Shown here: in pieces, positions 15,825 through 22,953 of the stretch
Layout: each line of letters opens with the position of its first letter
Position numbering within the stretch: position 1 is the stretch's first letter
Made by a program: the position numbers and the translations under genes
Assembly (NCBI GenBank): GCA_046330415.1
Contig: JAXLSW010000016.1
Span: forward strand, 87,305-151,304
Direction: 5' to 3'
DNA: 64,000 nucleotides
DNA from: RHKX01 sp046330415
GTDB lineage: Bacteria; Actinomycetota; Thermoleophilia; Solirubrobacterales; 70-9
Notes under the pieces: model-generated
What the model saw: the letters and a program-made list of their open reading frames with translations, nothing else
Database searches by the model: none
Told to the model about the DNA's origin: nothing

Positions 15825-16493
15825 ATGGCGGACGCCATCGGCGACATCCTGCCGCTGGCTGTCGTCGTCGCGCTCAGCCCGATACCGATCATCGGCGTCA
15901 CGTTGATGCTGGCGACCCCGCGAGCCCGCTCCAACGGGCTCGCCTTCCTCGGCGGCTGGATCGTCGGCCTCGCCGTCGCCGGGGCCGTCTTCCTCCTTCT
16001 CTCAGGCGGCGCCGGTGCGGCCTCCGACGGCGGCCCGGCCACCTGGGTCAGCGTCCTCAAGATCGTGCTCGGCCTCTTCATGCTCCGCGTCGCGTTACGA
16101 CAGTGGCGAGGCCGTCCGCGCGACGGGGCCAAGGCGCCGATGCCGAAGTGGATGCAGAGCGTGGACCACTTCAAGGCCCCCAAGGCGGCCCAGCTGGCCG
16201 TGCTGCTGTCGGCAGTCAGCGAAGAACCTCATCATCATCATCGCCGCGACGGCTGCGATTTCGGAGACCGACGACGCCGCCCAGCAGGCCATCGCCTACG
16301 CGGTCTTCATCCTCATCGCCTCCGTCGGCCTGGGCGTCCTGCTGGCCATCTATCTCCTCGACGACGCACCGGCCCGGCCCACCACGCCGACCTCCGCGGG
16401 CTGGATGACCCACAACAACGCCGCGATCGGCCGTGATCTGCGTGGTGATCGGCGCAAAGCTGATCGGCGACGGCATCAGCGGTCTCGGTCTGA
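15825..16493 (+). pseudogene. GAP-family (Sap-like) membrane transporter, two frameshifts
   Basis: A six-TM membrane protein of the GAP/Sap family (LysE-like, sulfolipid-addressing relatives in mycobacteria). Frame 1 gives residues 1-132: LPLAVVVALSPIPIIGVTLM, LGGWIVGLAVAGAVFLLLSG and MPKWMQSVDHFKAPKAAQLA. At 16219-16222 the frame shifts so that the conserved KNLIIIIAATAAIS continues in frame 2. At about 16430 it shifts again to VICVVIGAKLIGDGISGLG in frame 3, ending near 16493. Restoring two bases at each point rebuilds one continuous protein of about 225 residues, so sequence error is as likely as a true pseudogene. ATG 15825 lies 4 nt after the ABM gene. Confidence 0.75.
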
Positions 16494-16548
16494 GCGTACG
16501 GCACGCCAAGACCGCGCCACGCTTGCCCGCACGATCCGTTGGGGCAAC

Positions 16549-16554
16549 TAGGCT
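16549..16554 (+). promoter_or_regulatory. -10-like TAGGCT before helicase gene
   Basis: TAGGCT lies 8 nt upstream of ATG 16563 with no Shine-Dalgarno, supporting this start over the upstream in-frame ATG at 16539. Confidence 0.5.
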
Positions 16555-16562
16555 GCCGGCCG

Positions 16563-19500
16563 ATGGGAGCGATCGAGCCGGGGCCTCGTGATCACCTGGT
16601 CACCCGCTGGCTCGAGGAGGTCCTGAGGGACCTCGACCCCGAGCTGCTCGATGAGATCAGGCTCGACCCCGCGGAGGCGCCGGAGCGGCTGTCCCGCCAC
16701 GCGATGGAGGTGCTGCGGGCGCGGATCGACCCTGAGGGTTCGGCTGACGAGCAATCGGCCCTCGTCAATCGCCTGGTCGAGGGCCTCGCTCCTGACCCGG
16801 ACCCCGAGGAGGAGATCGCGATCCCGGCTCGCGTTCTCCGTGGGATCAGAGCCCGCTCTCCGCTCAACGAGGTCCTGCCGCTGCCGCCCCTCCCGGCGAC
16901 GCCGTTCAGCCAGAGCGACCTGCTGGTCAACGGCGAGGGGCAGCCGAGCGTCGGCTCCGAGCTCAAGGCCGAGCTTGCGTCGGCGCAGTCAGTCGACCTG
17001 ATCTGCGCCTTCGTCATCTGGTCGGGAGTGCGCCACCTCCGCGACGCGCTCAAGGGCGTGATCGCGCGCGGCGGCAGGGTCCGGGTGATCACGACCACAT
17101 ATATGGGGGCCACCGAGAAGCGGGCGGTCGACGAGCTGTTCGACCTCGGCGCCGAGGTCCGGATCGCGCTCGACGCGCGGACGACGAAGCTGCATGCGAA
17201 GGCATGGCTGATGAAACGCCCGACTGGACTCACGACCGCGTTCGTCGGCTCCTCCAACCTCTCCCACACCGCCCTCTTCGACGGGCTCGAGTGGAACGTG
17301 CGCCTGTCGTCGATGGACGCCGCCCACGTCATCCGTCGCGTCGAGACGACGTTCGAGAGCCACTGGAGCTCAGAGCACTTCGAGCCCTACGACCCGGCGG
17401 TCAACGGCGACGACCTTGCCAAGGCGCTCCAGGAGCACGACCGCCGCTCGCTCGGCGAGGCGACGACGATCTCCTTCGCCAACCTCGACGTCCGGCCTTA
17501 CCCACACCAGCGCCGGATGCTCGATGCGCTGATGGTCGAGCGCGAGCGCCAGGACCGCCACGCGAACCTCGTCGTCGCGGCGACGGGAACGGGCAAGACC
17601 GTCGTTGCTGCACTTGACTACGCACAGCTTCGCTCCCAGATGGGCGGCGACCCGTCACTCCTGTTCGTCGCCCACCGACAGGAGATCCTCGAGCAGTCCC
17701 TCAACACCTACCGGGCGGTGCTCAAGGACGGCTCCTTCGGTGAGATCCACGGCGGTGGCAGGGCGGCGACCGCGGGCAAGCACGTCTTCGCGATGGTCCA
17801 GTCGCTGGGTGAGGAGCGGATCGCCGCGATCGATCCCGAGGCCTACGACGTCGTCGTCATCGACGAGTTCCACCACGCCAAGGCGCGCACCTACGACCGG
17901 CTGCTCAAGCACCTGCGGCCCAAGGAGCTGCTCGGCCTCACCGCCACGCCGGAGCGGATGGACGGCCAGGACGTCACCGAGTGGTTCGGCGGGCGTATCG
18001 CCGTCGAGCTGCGGCTGTGGGAGGCGATCGACCAGGGCTTCCTCGTGCCGTTCCAGTACTTCGGCGTCGCCGACGGCACCGACCTGAGCGCCATCAGGTG
18101 GAGCCGCTCCGGCTACGCGATCGACGAGCTCAGCAACGTCCTCACCGGCAACGACATGCGGGTCAGCAAGCTGCTCTCCTCGCTGCAGCGGATCGTCTAC
18201 GACCCCGGCGCGATGCGCGCGCTCGGCTTCTGCGTCTCGGTCGAGCACGCCAGGTACATGGCGCGGAAGTTCACCGAGGCGGGGCTGGAGAGCGTGGCGC
18301 TGAGCGGGGAGGACTCGCCGGACGAGCGCCGCGAGCAGCTCGTCCGCCTGCGCAATGGGGATCTGCGCTGCGTCTTCTCCGTCGAGGTCCTCGGCGAGGG
18401 CGTCGACCTCCCCGACGTCGACTGCCTGCTACTGCTCCGCCCGACCCAGTCGGCGACGGTCTTCACCCAGCAGCTCGGCCGCGGCCTGCGGCGCGCGGAG
18501 GGCAAGAGCCACGTCACGGTGATCGACATGATCGGTCAGCAGCGCCGGGAGTTCCGCTTCGAGGACCGGCTGCGGGCGATCGTCGACACCCGTCGGGGAA
18601 CGGTCGTCGAGCAGGTCGAGGGCGACTTCCCCTTCCTGCCCGCCGGCTGCAGCGTCGACCTCGACCGCCAGAGCCGCGAGATCGTGCTCGACAACCTGCG
18701 CCAGGCGGCGCGGCGGACTCAGTGGCCGTCGCTGGTCGCCGACCTCCGCCGCGAGACGGCGGCGCTCACCTTCGGCGAGTACCTCGAGCGGAGCGATCGC
18801 CGGCTCGAGGACATCTACCGCCGCGGGAGCTGGACCGAGCTGCAGCGTGAGGCCGGCAAGGACACGGCCGAGGCAGTTGACGCCGACCTGGAGGAGACCT
18901 CGCTGCGCGGGCTGCGGCGGATCACCCACGTCGACGATCCCGAGCGGCTCGCCTTCTACCGGCGGATCCTCGGCGGGGAGGCGCCCGCGCCCGATGCGAT
19001 GCCGCTGCGCGAGCGGCGAATGCTGACGATGCTGGCCTGGGGGCTCGGGTCCCGGGATTCCGGCGCCGCCGACCTTCGCGACTACTACCACTCGCTCTGG
19101 GCCGAGCGCGCGGTGCGCGACGAGCTGGGCGAGTTGCTCGACGTCGTCGACGCGCGCTCGGAGACGCGGGCGGCGCCTTCCAGCCTGCCGCCGGAGATCC
19201 CGCTTAGCGTCCACGCGCGCTACTCGCGGGCGGAGATCGTCGCCGCACTCGGCTCCGGCGAGGGCGTGAAGCCGAAGGTGACTCAGGGCGGGATCCTCTG
19301 GGTCGAACAGGCCCGTAGCGACGTCTTCTTCATCGACCTCCACAAGGCCGAACGCGACTACTCGCCGACGACCATGTATCGCGACTACGCGATCAACCGC
19401 GAGCTCTTCCACTGGGAGTCGCAGTCGCGCCAGACGCCCGAGCAGCCGAGCGTCCAGCGCTACATCAACCACCGCGAGCGCGGCACCAACGTGTTGCTGT

Positions 19501-19670
19501 TCGTCCGCGAGCGCAAGCGCGACGAGCTCGGCACCAGCCCGTTCACGTTCCTCGGCCCGGTCGAGTACGTCGACCACGAGGGCCAGCGGCCCGTCGCCTT
19601 CACCTGGAAGCTCGCGACCCCGATGCCGGAGGAACTGTTCGAGTCGGCGCGGAGCGTGGCCGCGGCGTAG
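16563..19670 (+). CDS. SF2 helicase with N-terminal PLD nuclease-like domain and DUF3427-type C-terminus
   Basis: A 1035-residue protein. An acidic helical N-terminus (1-90) is followed by a phospholipase-D-type domain with the HKD-like TKLHAKAWLMK (H211) and FVGSSNLSHTAL. Next comes an SF2 helicase: Q-motif region YPHQRRML, Walker A AATGTGKT (about 338), DEFHH (about 434), GLTATPERMDG, and C-lobe VLGEGVDLPDVDCLLLLRPTQS with QQLGRGLRR. The C-terminal ~300 residues resemble the DUF3427 region found in this PLD-helicase class (YINHRERGTNVLLFVRERK). Such proteins are thought to be nucleases/helicases in restriction-like or defence loci; that role is inference. It sits at one end of a segment with VapC-like, HIRAN and tRNA genes. 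Confidence 0.88.
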   Translation: MGAIEPGPRDHLVTRWLEEVLRDLDPELLDEIRLDPAEAPERLSRHAMEVLRARIDPEGSADEQSALVNRLVEGLAPDPDPEEEIAIPARVLRGIRARSPLNEVLPLPPLPATPFSQSDLLVNGEGQPSVGSELKAELASAQSVDLICAFVIWSGVRHLRDALKGVIARGGRVRVITTTYMGATEKRAVDELFDLGAEVRIALDARTTKLHAKAWLMKRPTGLTTAFVGSSNLSHTALFDGLEWNVRLSSMDAAHVIRRVETTFESHWSSEHFEPYDPAVNGDDLAKALQEHDRRSLGEATTISFANLDVRPYPHQRRMLDALMVERERQDRHANLVVAATGTGKTVVAALDYAQLRSQMGGDPSLLFVAHRQEILEQSLNTYRAVLKDGSFGEIHGGGRAATAGKHVFAMVQSLGEERIAAIDPEAYDVVVIDEFHHAKARTYDRLLKHLRPKELLGLTATPERMDGQDVTEWFGGRIAVELRLWEAIDQGFLVPFQYFGVADGTDLSAIRWSRSGYAIDELSNVLTGNDMRVSKLLSSLQRIVYDPGAMRALGFCVSVEHARYMARKFTEAGLESVALSGEDSPDERREQLVRLRNGDLRCVFSVEVLGEGVDLPDVDCLLLLRPTQSATVFTQQLGRGLRRAEGKSHVTVIDMIGQQRREFRFEDRLRAIVDTRRGTVVEQVEGDFPFLPAGCSVDLDRQSREIVLDNLRQAARRTQWPSLVADLRRETAALTFGEYLERSDRRLEDIYRRGSWTELQREAGKDTAEAVDADLEETSLRGLRRITHVDDPERLAFYRRILGGEAPAPDAMPLRERRMLTMLAWGLGSRDSGAADLRDYYHSLWAERAVRDELGELLDVVDARSETRAAPSSLPPEIPLSVHARYSRAEIVAALGSGEGVKPKVTQGGILWVEQARSDVFFIDLHKAERDYSPTTMYRDYAINRELFHWESQSRQTPEQPSVQRYINHRERGTNVLLFVRERKRDELGTSPFTFLGPVEYVDHEGQRPVAFTWKLATPMPEELFESARSVAAA

Positions 19671-19697
19671 GGGCTTGGCGGGGATGTGCCTGGCGCC

Positions 19698-19847
19698 TCA
19701 GGCGGCCTGGGCGGCGTCCTCCTCGATGGCTTCGATCGCCCGCTCGATCGCGGCCACCTCCCGCCCGGCGCGCAGGGCAGCCGCTTCCACCTCGCAAAGC
19801 AGAACCGCTTCGCGGTCAGAAAGCGAGCGGGTGTCGCCATCCGCCAC
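19698..19847 (-). CDS. Putative 49-residue helical small protein
   Basis: A GTG-started short frame in the gap between the helicase and the RTX-like gene. The product reads as one or two amphipathic helices (SDREAVLLCEVEAAALRAGR, then AAIERAIEAIEEDAAQAA), with a codon pattern unlike a random antisense frame. No Shine-Dalgarno or clear TANNNT precedes it. It could be the decayed end of a longer gene, an antitoxin-like peptide or chance. Low confidence. Confidence 0.3.
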   Translation of the reverse strand: MADGDTRSLSDREAVLLCEVEAAALRAGREVAAIERAIEAIEEDAAQAA

Positions 19848-19862
19848 CTTGGGGGGCGCACC

Positions 19863-20489
19863 ATGCCTCCCCTCGCCTGCGACCTTGTGTCCATGCTCAA
19901 GAGGTCTTTCATCGCATTGCTCGGCGTCGCTGTCGGCGCTCTGTTCACGTCGCTGCCGACGGGCGCTGCGAGCGGCCACGCCCCTACCCACGCCACCTGC
20001 AAAGGCGCGAAGGTCACGATCACGGCCAATGGCGACGGCCACTACGTCGGTCCGGGCTCGGATGTGATCCAGGGGACCGGGCGGCGGGATGTGATCAATG
20101 GCCTCGGCGGCAACGACCTGATCTACGGATATGGGGGAGATGATCTGATCTGCGGCGACGACGGTCGCGATCACATCTCCGGTGGGGCGGGGGCCGATCA
20201 GCTCTCAGGTGAGTCGGGGCGGGACTTCGTCCAGGGCGGCGAGGGGGACGACCACGTGGCCGGCGGCAGTGGGTCGGACACCTCCACGAACTCGATCGAG
20301 TCGATGTCGCCGCAGCTCGTCGGAGGTCCCGGAGACGACGTCGTCACCGGTGGGACGGGCAACGACCTCCTGCTCGGGCTGGCGGGGGCGGATGTCCTCC
20401 GCGGGCAGAAGGGCGACGACTACCTGGGCGGCGGCACCGGAATCGATCGGTGCGACGGAGGGCCGGGCCAAGACGAGAAGGACTGCTGA
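19863..20489 (+). CDS. Secreted RTX-type calcium-binding repeat protein
   Basis: A 208-residue exported protein: a signal peptide (MLKRSFIALLGVAVGALFTS region) then about seven nonapeptide-like repeats of the GGxGxDxUx type (GTGRRDVING, GGNDLIYGYG, GDDLICGDDG, GADQLSG, GGPGDDVVTGG, GNDLLLGL, GDDYLGGG) that form a Ca2+-binding parallel beta-roll in characterised RTX proteins. Paired Cys (ATCKG, LICGD, RCDGG, KDC) suggest disulfides. Actinobacterial RTX repeats often occur alone as surface or secreted proteins, not toxins. ATG 19863 has a GGGGGG Shine-Dalgarno; ATG 19893 is an alternative that gives a tighter signal peptide. Confidence 0.85.
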   Translation: MPPLACDLVSMLKRSFIALLGVAVGALFTSLPTGAASGHAPTHATCKGAKVTITANGDGHYVGPGSDVIQGTGRRDVINGLGGNDLIYGYGGDDLICGDDGRDHISGGAGADQLSGESGRDFVQGGEGDDHVAGGSGSDTSTNSIESMSPQLVGGPGDDVVTGGTGNDLLLGLAGADVLRGQKGDDYLGGGTGIDRCDGGPGQDEKDC

Positions 20490-20529
20490 GCGCGGAGCGG
20501 CTTTCGCCTTGAGTGTCCCGGATCGCCGC

Positions 20530-20535
20530 TACCAT
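20530..20535 (+). promoter_or_regulatory. -10-like TACCAT before the PIN operon
   Basis: TACCAT sits 8 nt upstream of ATG 20544 without a Shine-Dalgarno. Confidence 0.4.
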
Positions 20536-20543
20536 TCTTGGCG

Positions 20544-20738
20544 ATGCCTTTCGAGCAAGAAGAGGGCGCTCCACCGAACATCTCAGGCTTGGTGGAGCGA
20601 TGCGACGACCCAGAAGAAGCGCGAGCTCAAGCGAGCCGCATGCTTTCTCTTGTCGACGAATGGCGGCGAGAGAACGGCGAGGTTGACGCGACCGTTGCGG
20701 ACGGAGTCAAGACGCGCATCGCTTCTTGGGCTGATTGA
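20544..20738 (+). CDS. Putative antitoxin paired with PIN protein
   Basis: A 64-residue acidic, helical protein (LVERCDDPEEARAQASRMLS, DEWRRENGEVDATVADGVK). It does not match a known antitoxin fold that I can name, but its size, position and the 4-nt TTGA overlap with the PIN-domain gene are typical of a toxin-antitoxin pair. Base composition of this gene and the next two is less GC-rich than the surroundings, which hints at recent transfer. Confidence 0.6.
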   Translation: MPFEQEEGAPPNISGLVERCDDPEEARAQASRMLSLVDEWRRENGEVDATVADGVKTRIASWAD

Positions 20739-21211
20739 ACCGGCCGAAGGTTCGCCGGGACATCATTCTCGACAGCCAAGGGGTAAGCGTCCTTGCGCGG
20801 GGCGACCAATTGGCGCAGGCCTGGCTCGAGCAACTAGCGGATACCTACGACCCCCCAGTCTTTCTCGTGCCAACCGTGGTACTCACCGAGGTCACCACCG
20901 GGCACGCCTCGGACGCGAAGTTGAATCGGTTCCTTGCTGCGATCGAAAGCGACAACCACCCGGGCGCCTTCTATCTTCCGACCACGCCTGAGATAGCAGC
21001 CCGCGCTGGAGTCCTGCGGACCACGGCCATCGAGCGCCGCCTCTTCCACGCGGACGACATAAGCACGGTCGACGCGCAGGTGGTTGCGCTCGCCGAGGAC
21101 AGAAGCCGTCGGAACGGGGTCACGATCATGACGTCGGATAGGCGGCATATCGAAGACCTGCTGGATTCGATCGCGCAGCGGCCGAGCAATATCGCGGTCG
21201 AGATCGTCTAG
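20735..21211 (+). CDS. PIN-domain protein, VapC-like toxin candidate
   Basis: A 158-residue PIN-fold protein. Acidic active-site residues line up as D13 (IILDSQGVS), E52 (VVLTEVTTG), D113 (STVDAQVVALAE) and D135 (IMTSDRRHIEDL), the usual four-acid pocket that binds Mg2+ for RNA cleavage. It is longer than classical VapC (about 130 aa). TTG is the start, overlapping the stop of the upstream partner. The target RNA is unknown. A DNA-repair or RNA-processing role cannot be excluded, but gene pairing favours toxin-antitoxin. Confidence 0.78.
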   Translation: MNRPKVRRDIILDSQGVSVLARGDQLAQAWLEQLADTYDPPVFLVPTVVLTEVTTGHASDAKLNRFLAAIESDNHPGAFYLPTTPEIAARAGVLRTTAIERRLFHADDISTVDAQVVALAEDRSRRNGVTIMTSDRRHIEDLLDSIAQRPSNIAVEIV

Positions 21212-21252
21212 GGCATTTCGGCAGCCACCGCTTCCGACCGGGGCAGCACCAG

Positions 21253-21699
21253 CTAGTCGAACTCAATGTGATCGTCGGGCGGTGGCAATCGCAGGAACAC
21301 CCCGCGGTTCGGCGTTTCGCTCCCTGCCCCTCGGCCCGCGATACTCGCGTTGCAGACCAAGACCAATCCCCTGGCCATGACTGAATCGATCATCGGTCGG
21401 TATGCGACGGCGTCTTCCCGAGAAAGATGCCCGACCACCATCCCATTGATCTGGACCTCGACCGCGTTTGGGTCATACCGATTCTCAGGGTCAGGCCAGA
21501 GGCCAGCGACACACTCGAATCTGACCTCGGTTCCTGGCGTGCTTCCGCAGACTCTCGAAATGGCCGACTGATAGTTGGATTCGCCTACGACGCGCACGAA
21601 CTCGCTGCAAGAGTTGCGATCCAGAAGCAATCCCTCCATTGCCTGAGGTCCGCTCGTCGCGCTTGACTTCGATCCCAGGAGATCCCTAAGCCACCCCAC
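21253..21699 (-). CDS. HIRAN-domain protein
   Basis: A 148-residue protein with a C-terminal HIRAN-like core: VRVVGESNYQSAI, then VAGLWPDPENRYDPNAVEVQINGMVVGHLSREDAVAYRPMI, the classic EPxNPYDPNAVxV / VGYLPRExA pattern. HIRAN domains bind DNA ends or 3' overhangs and are mostly fused to SNF2 helicases; stand-alone forms are known in bacteria, sometimes in mobile or defence loci. The start is GTG 21699 with TAGGTT 6 nt upstream (21706-21711, minus). The gene is less GC-rich than its neighbours and ends 41 nt from the PIN gene stop, facing it. Confidence 0.75.
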   Translation of the reverse strand: MGWLRDLLGSKSSATSGPQAMEGLLLDRNSCSEFVRVVGESNYQSAISRVCGSTPGTEVRFECVAGLWPDPENRYDPNAVEVQINGMVVGHLSREDAVAYRPMIDSVMARGLVLVCNASIAGRGAGSETPNRGVFLRLPPPDDHIEFD

Positions 21700-21765
21700 A
21701 GGCGGAACCTATTCATTCCGCTGGTTCCAGCGCAAGGGCTGGTACTCGCCAGGGCAACCCTGAAA

Positions 21766-21837
21766 TGGGCGCGGCTGGTTTCGAACCAGCGACCTCTCGC
21801 GTGTGAGGCGAGCGCTCTCCCACTTAGCTACGCGCCC
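21766..21837 (-). tRNA. tRNA-Val (CAC)
   Basis: A 72-nt cloverleaf on the minus strand. The acceptor is GGGCGCG / CGCGCCC (7 bp), the D arm GCT..AGC, the anticodon stem CTCGC/GCGAG with loop CTCACAC (anticodon CAC, reads GUG) and the T arm GCTGG-TTCGAAC-CAGC. The discriminator is A; no CCA is encoded. TAGAAT (21852-21857, minus) upstream is a plausible -10. Confidence 0.95.
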
Positions 21838-21906
21838 TCGGTGGGCGGACGATTCTAAGGGGCGGCTGGCTCCCGCGGCGGCGGGCTCGGTGCGAGGATG
21901 CCGCCC

Positions 21907-22452
21907 ATGACCGAGCGCGAGAAGATGATCGCGGGGGAGCCCTACAACGCCTCCGATCCGGAGCTGCTGGAGCTGCGGCGGCGGGCTCGGGCGGCGATGG
22001 ACCGCTTCAACTCGACGCTCGATGACGAGGAGCGGATGGGGATCGCTTCGGAGGTGCTCGGATCGCTCGGCGCTGAGGCGCACATCGAGCGGCCGTTCTT
22101 CTGCGACTACGGCTTCGGCATCCACATCGGCGAGCACACGTTCATCAACACCAACTGCGTCTTCCTCGACGAGGCGCCGATCACGATCGGCGATCGCGTC
22201 AACATCGCCCCCGGGGTGCAGCTCACCACCGCTGATCATCCGCGGGAGCCGGAGCTGCGGCTCGAGGACATCGAGTTCTCGCTGCCGATCTCGATCGGGG
22301 ACGGCGTCTGGATCGGGGCCGGCGCGATCGTCTGTCCGGGCGTGAGCGTGGGGGAGGGGGCGATCGTCGGCGCCGGGTCGGTCGTGATTCGAGACGTGCC
22401 GTCGCGGGTGATGGCGGCGGGCAACCCCTGCCGGGTCATCCGCGAGCTCTGA
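21907..22452 (+). CDS. Sugar O-acetyltransferase (maltose/galactoside acetyltransferase family)
   Basis: A 181-residue left-handed beta-helix (LbH) acetyltransferase. The N-terminal Mac domain begins EREKMIAGEPYNASDPELLELRRRAR; hexapeptide repeats follow (HIGEHTFINTNCVFLDEAPITIGDRVNIAPGVQ) with the catalytic His in TTADHP; the C-terminus GNPCRVIREL matches Maa/LacA/NodL. These enzymes acetylate sugars with acetyl-CoA. ATG 21907 is chosen with GAGG 9 nt upstream; ATG 21898 is possible. It is a single gene next to tRNA-Val. Confidence 0.93.
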   Translation: MTEREKMIAGEPYNASDPELLELRRRARAAMDRFNSTLDDEERMGIASEVLGSLGAEAHIERPFFCDYGFGIHIGEHTFINTNCVFLDEAPITIGDRVNIAPGVQLTTADHPREPELRLEDIEFSLPISIGDGVWIGAGAIVCPGVSVGEGAIVGAGSVVIRDVPSRVMAAGNPCRVIREL

Positions 22453-22644
22453 CCCGGGCGCCGGGGCGAGTTCCGCCCGGATGTGGTCGAAAGTCTCCCC
22501 GGCAGGTCTCGCGGTTCCGCGGGACCGCACCAGGCTCCACGCACCACCCTTGCTCCGCCCCGATGGCTGACGAGGGGAGCATGAGAGCTCGCTGGCCCGC
22601 ACGGGGGCTCGGCCGAATCACCGGTGCGGCTCCTCCAGCGGGCA

Positions 22645-22672
22645 GCCTGAGGCCGACATATCGGTCTCAGGC
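22645..22672. terminator. 12-bp hairpin after acetyltransferase
   Basis: GCCTGAGGCCGA / TCGGTCTCAGGC with a CATA loop and one G-T pair, 22646-22671. It is about 190 nt after the gene end with no T-run. It may be a terminator or a leader structure. The remainder of the 501-bp gap (22453-22953) shows no convincing gene; the 3' part carries the promoter below. Confidence 0.4.
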
Positions 22673-22871
22673 GACCCACTGGCTTCGGCGGGTCGGGGGG
22701 CGGTTCCGCTCAGTGTCACCCTCCGCCCGTTCTGGCATACGCGAAAGTGATGTCGTAGGTATGCGGTTGAGCCGGTCCCGTCGCACCGCATCGTTTCGGG
22801 GAGAATCGGGTTTCCTGCATCGCGGGGCGCTCGCCGCGCGGCACCCTCGCCGAGCGCCGGTCAGTTTCCGC

Positions 22872-22900
22872 TTGACAGATTGAAAGAAGCGGCATTATCT
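22872..22900 (+). promoter_or_regulatory. Sigma70-type promoter TTGACA-17-TTATCT
   Basis: A near-consensus -35 (22872-22877) and a -10 (22895-22900) are separated by 17 nt, in a locally AT-rich patch. It lies about 50 nt upstream of GTG 22954, leaving a leader with Shine-Dalgarno GGAGAGGAGA (22938-22947). This is the best classical promoter in the window. Confidence 0.7.
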
Positions 22901-22953
22901 TAATCCGCCATTGGCGCTCGCGATCCCCGCGGGCCGGGAGAGGAGACAGCAGA

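Noticed and set aside
20205..20471. Minus-strand frame across the RTX-like gene
   Set aside because: Shadow; plus-strand RTX repeats are clear.
16563..21837. Integrated element with att sites at tRNA-Val
   Set aside because: No integrase and no second copy of the tRNA 3' end found by eye; kept only as an islet hypothesis.
22453..22953. Riboswitch or small gene in the 500-bp gap
   Set aside because: Hairpin and promoter seen, but no known aptamer sequence pattern and no plausible coding frame.
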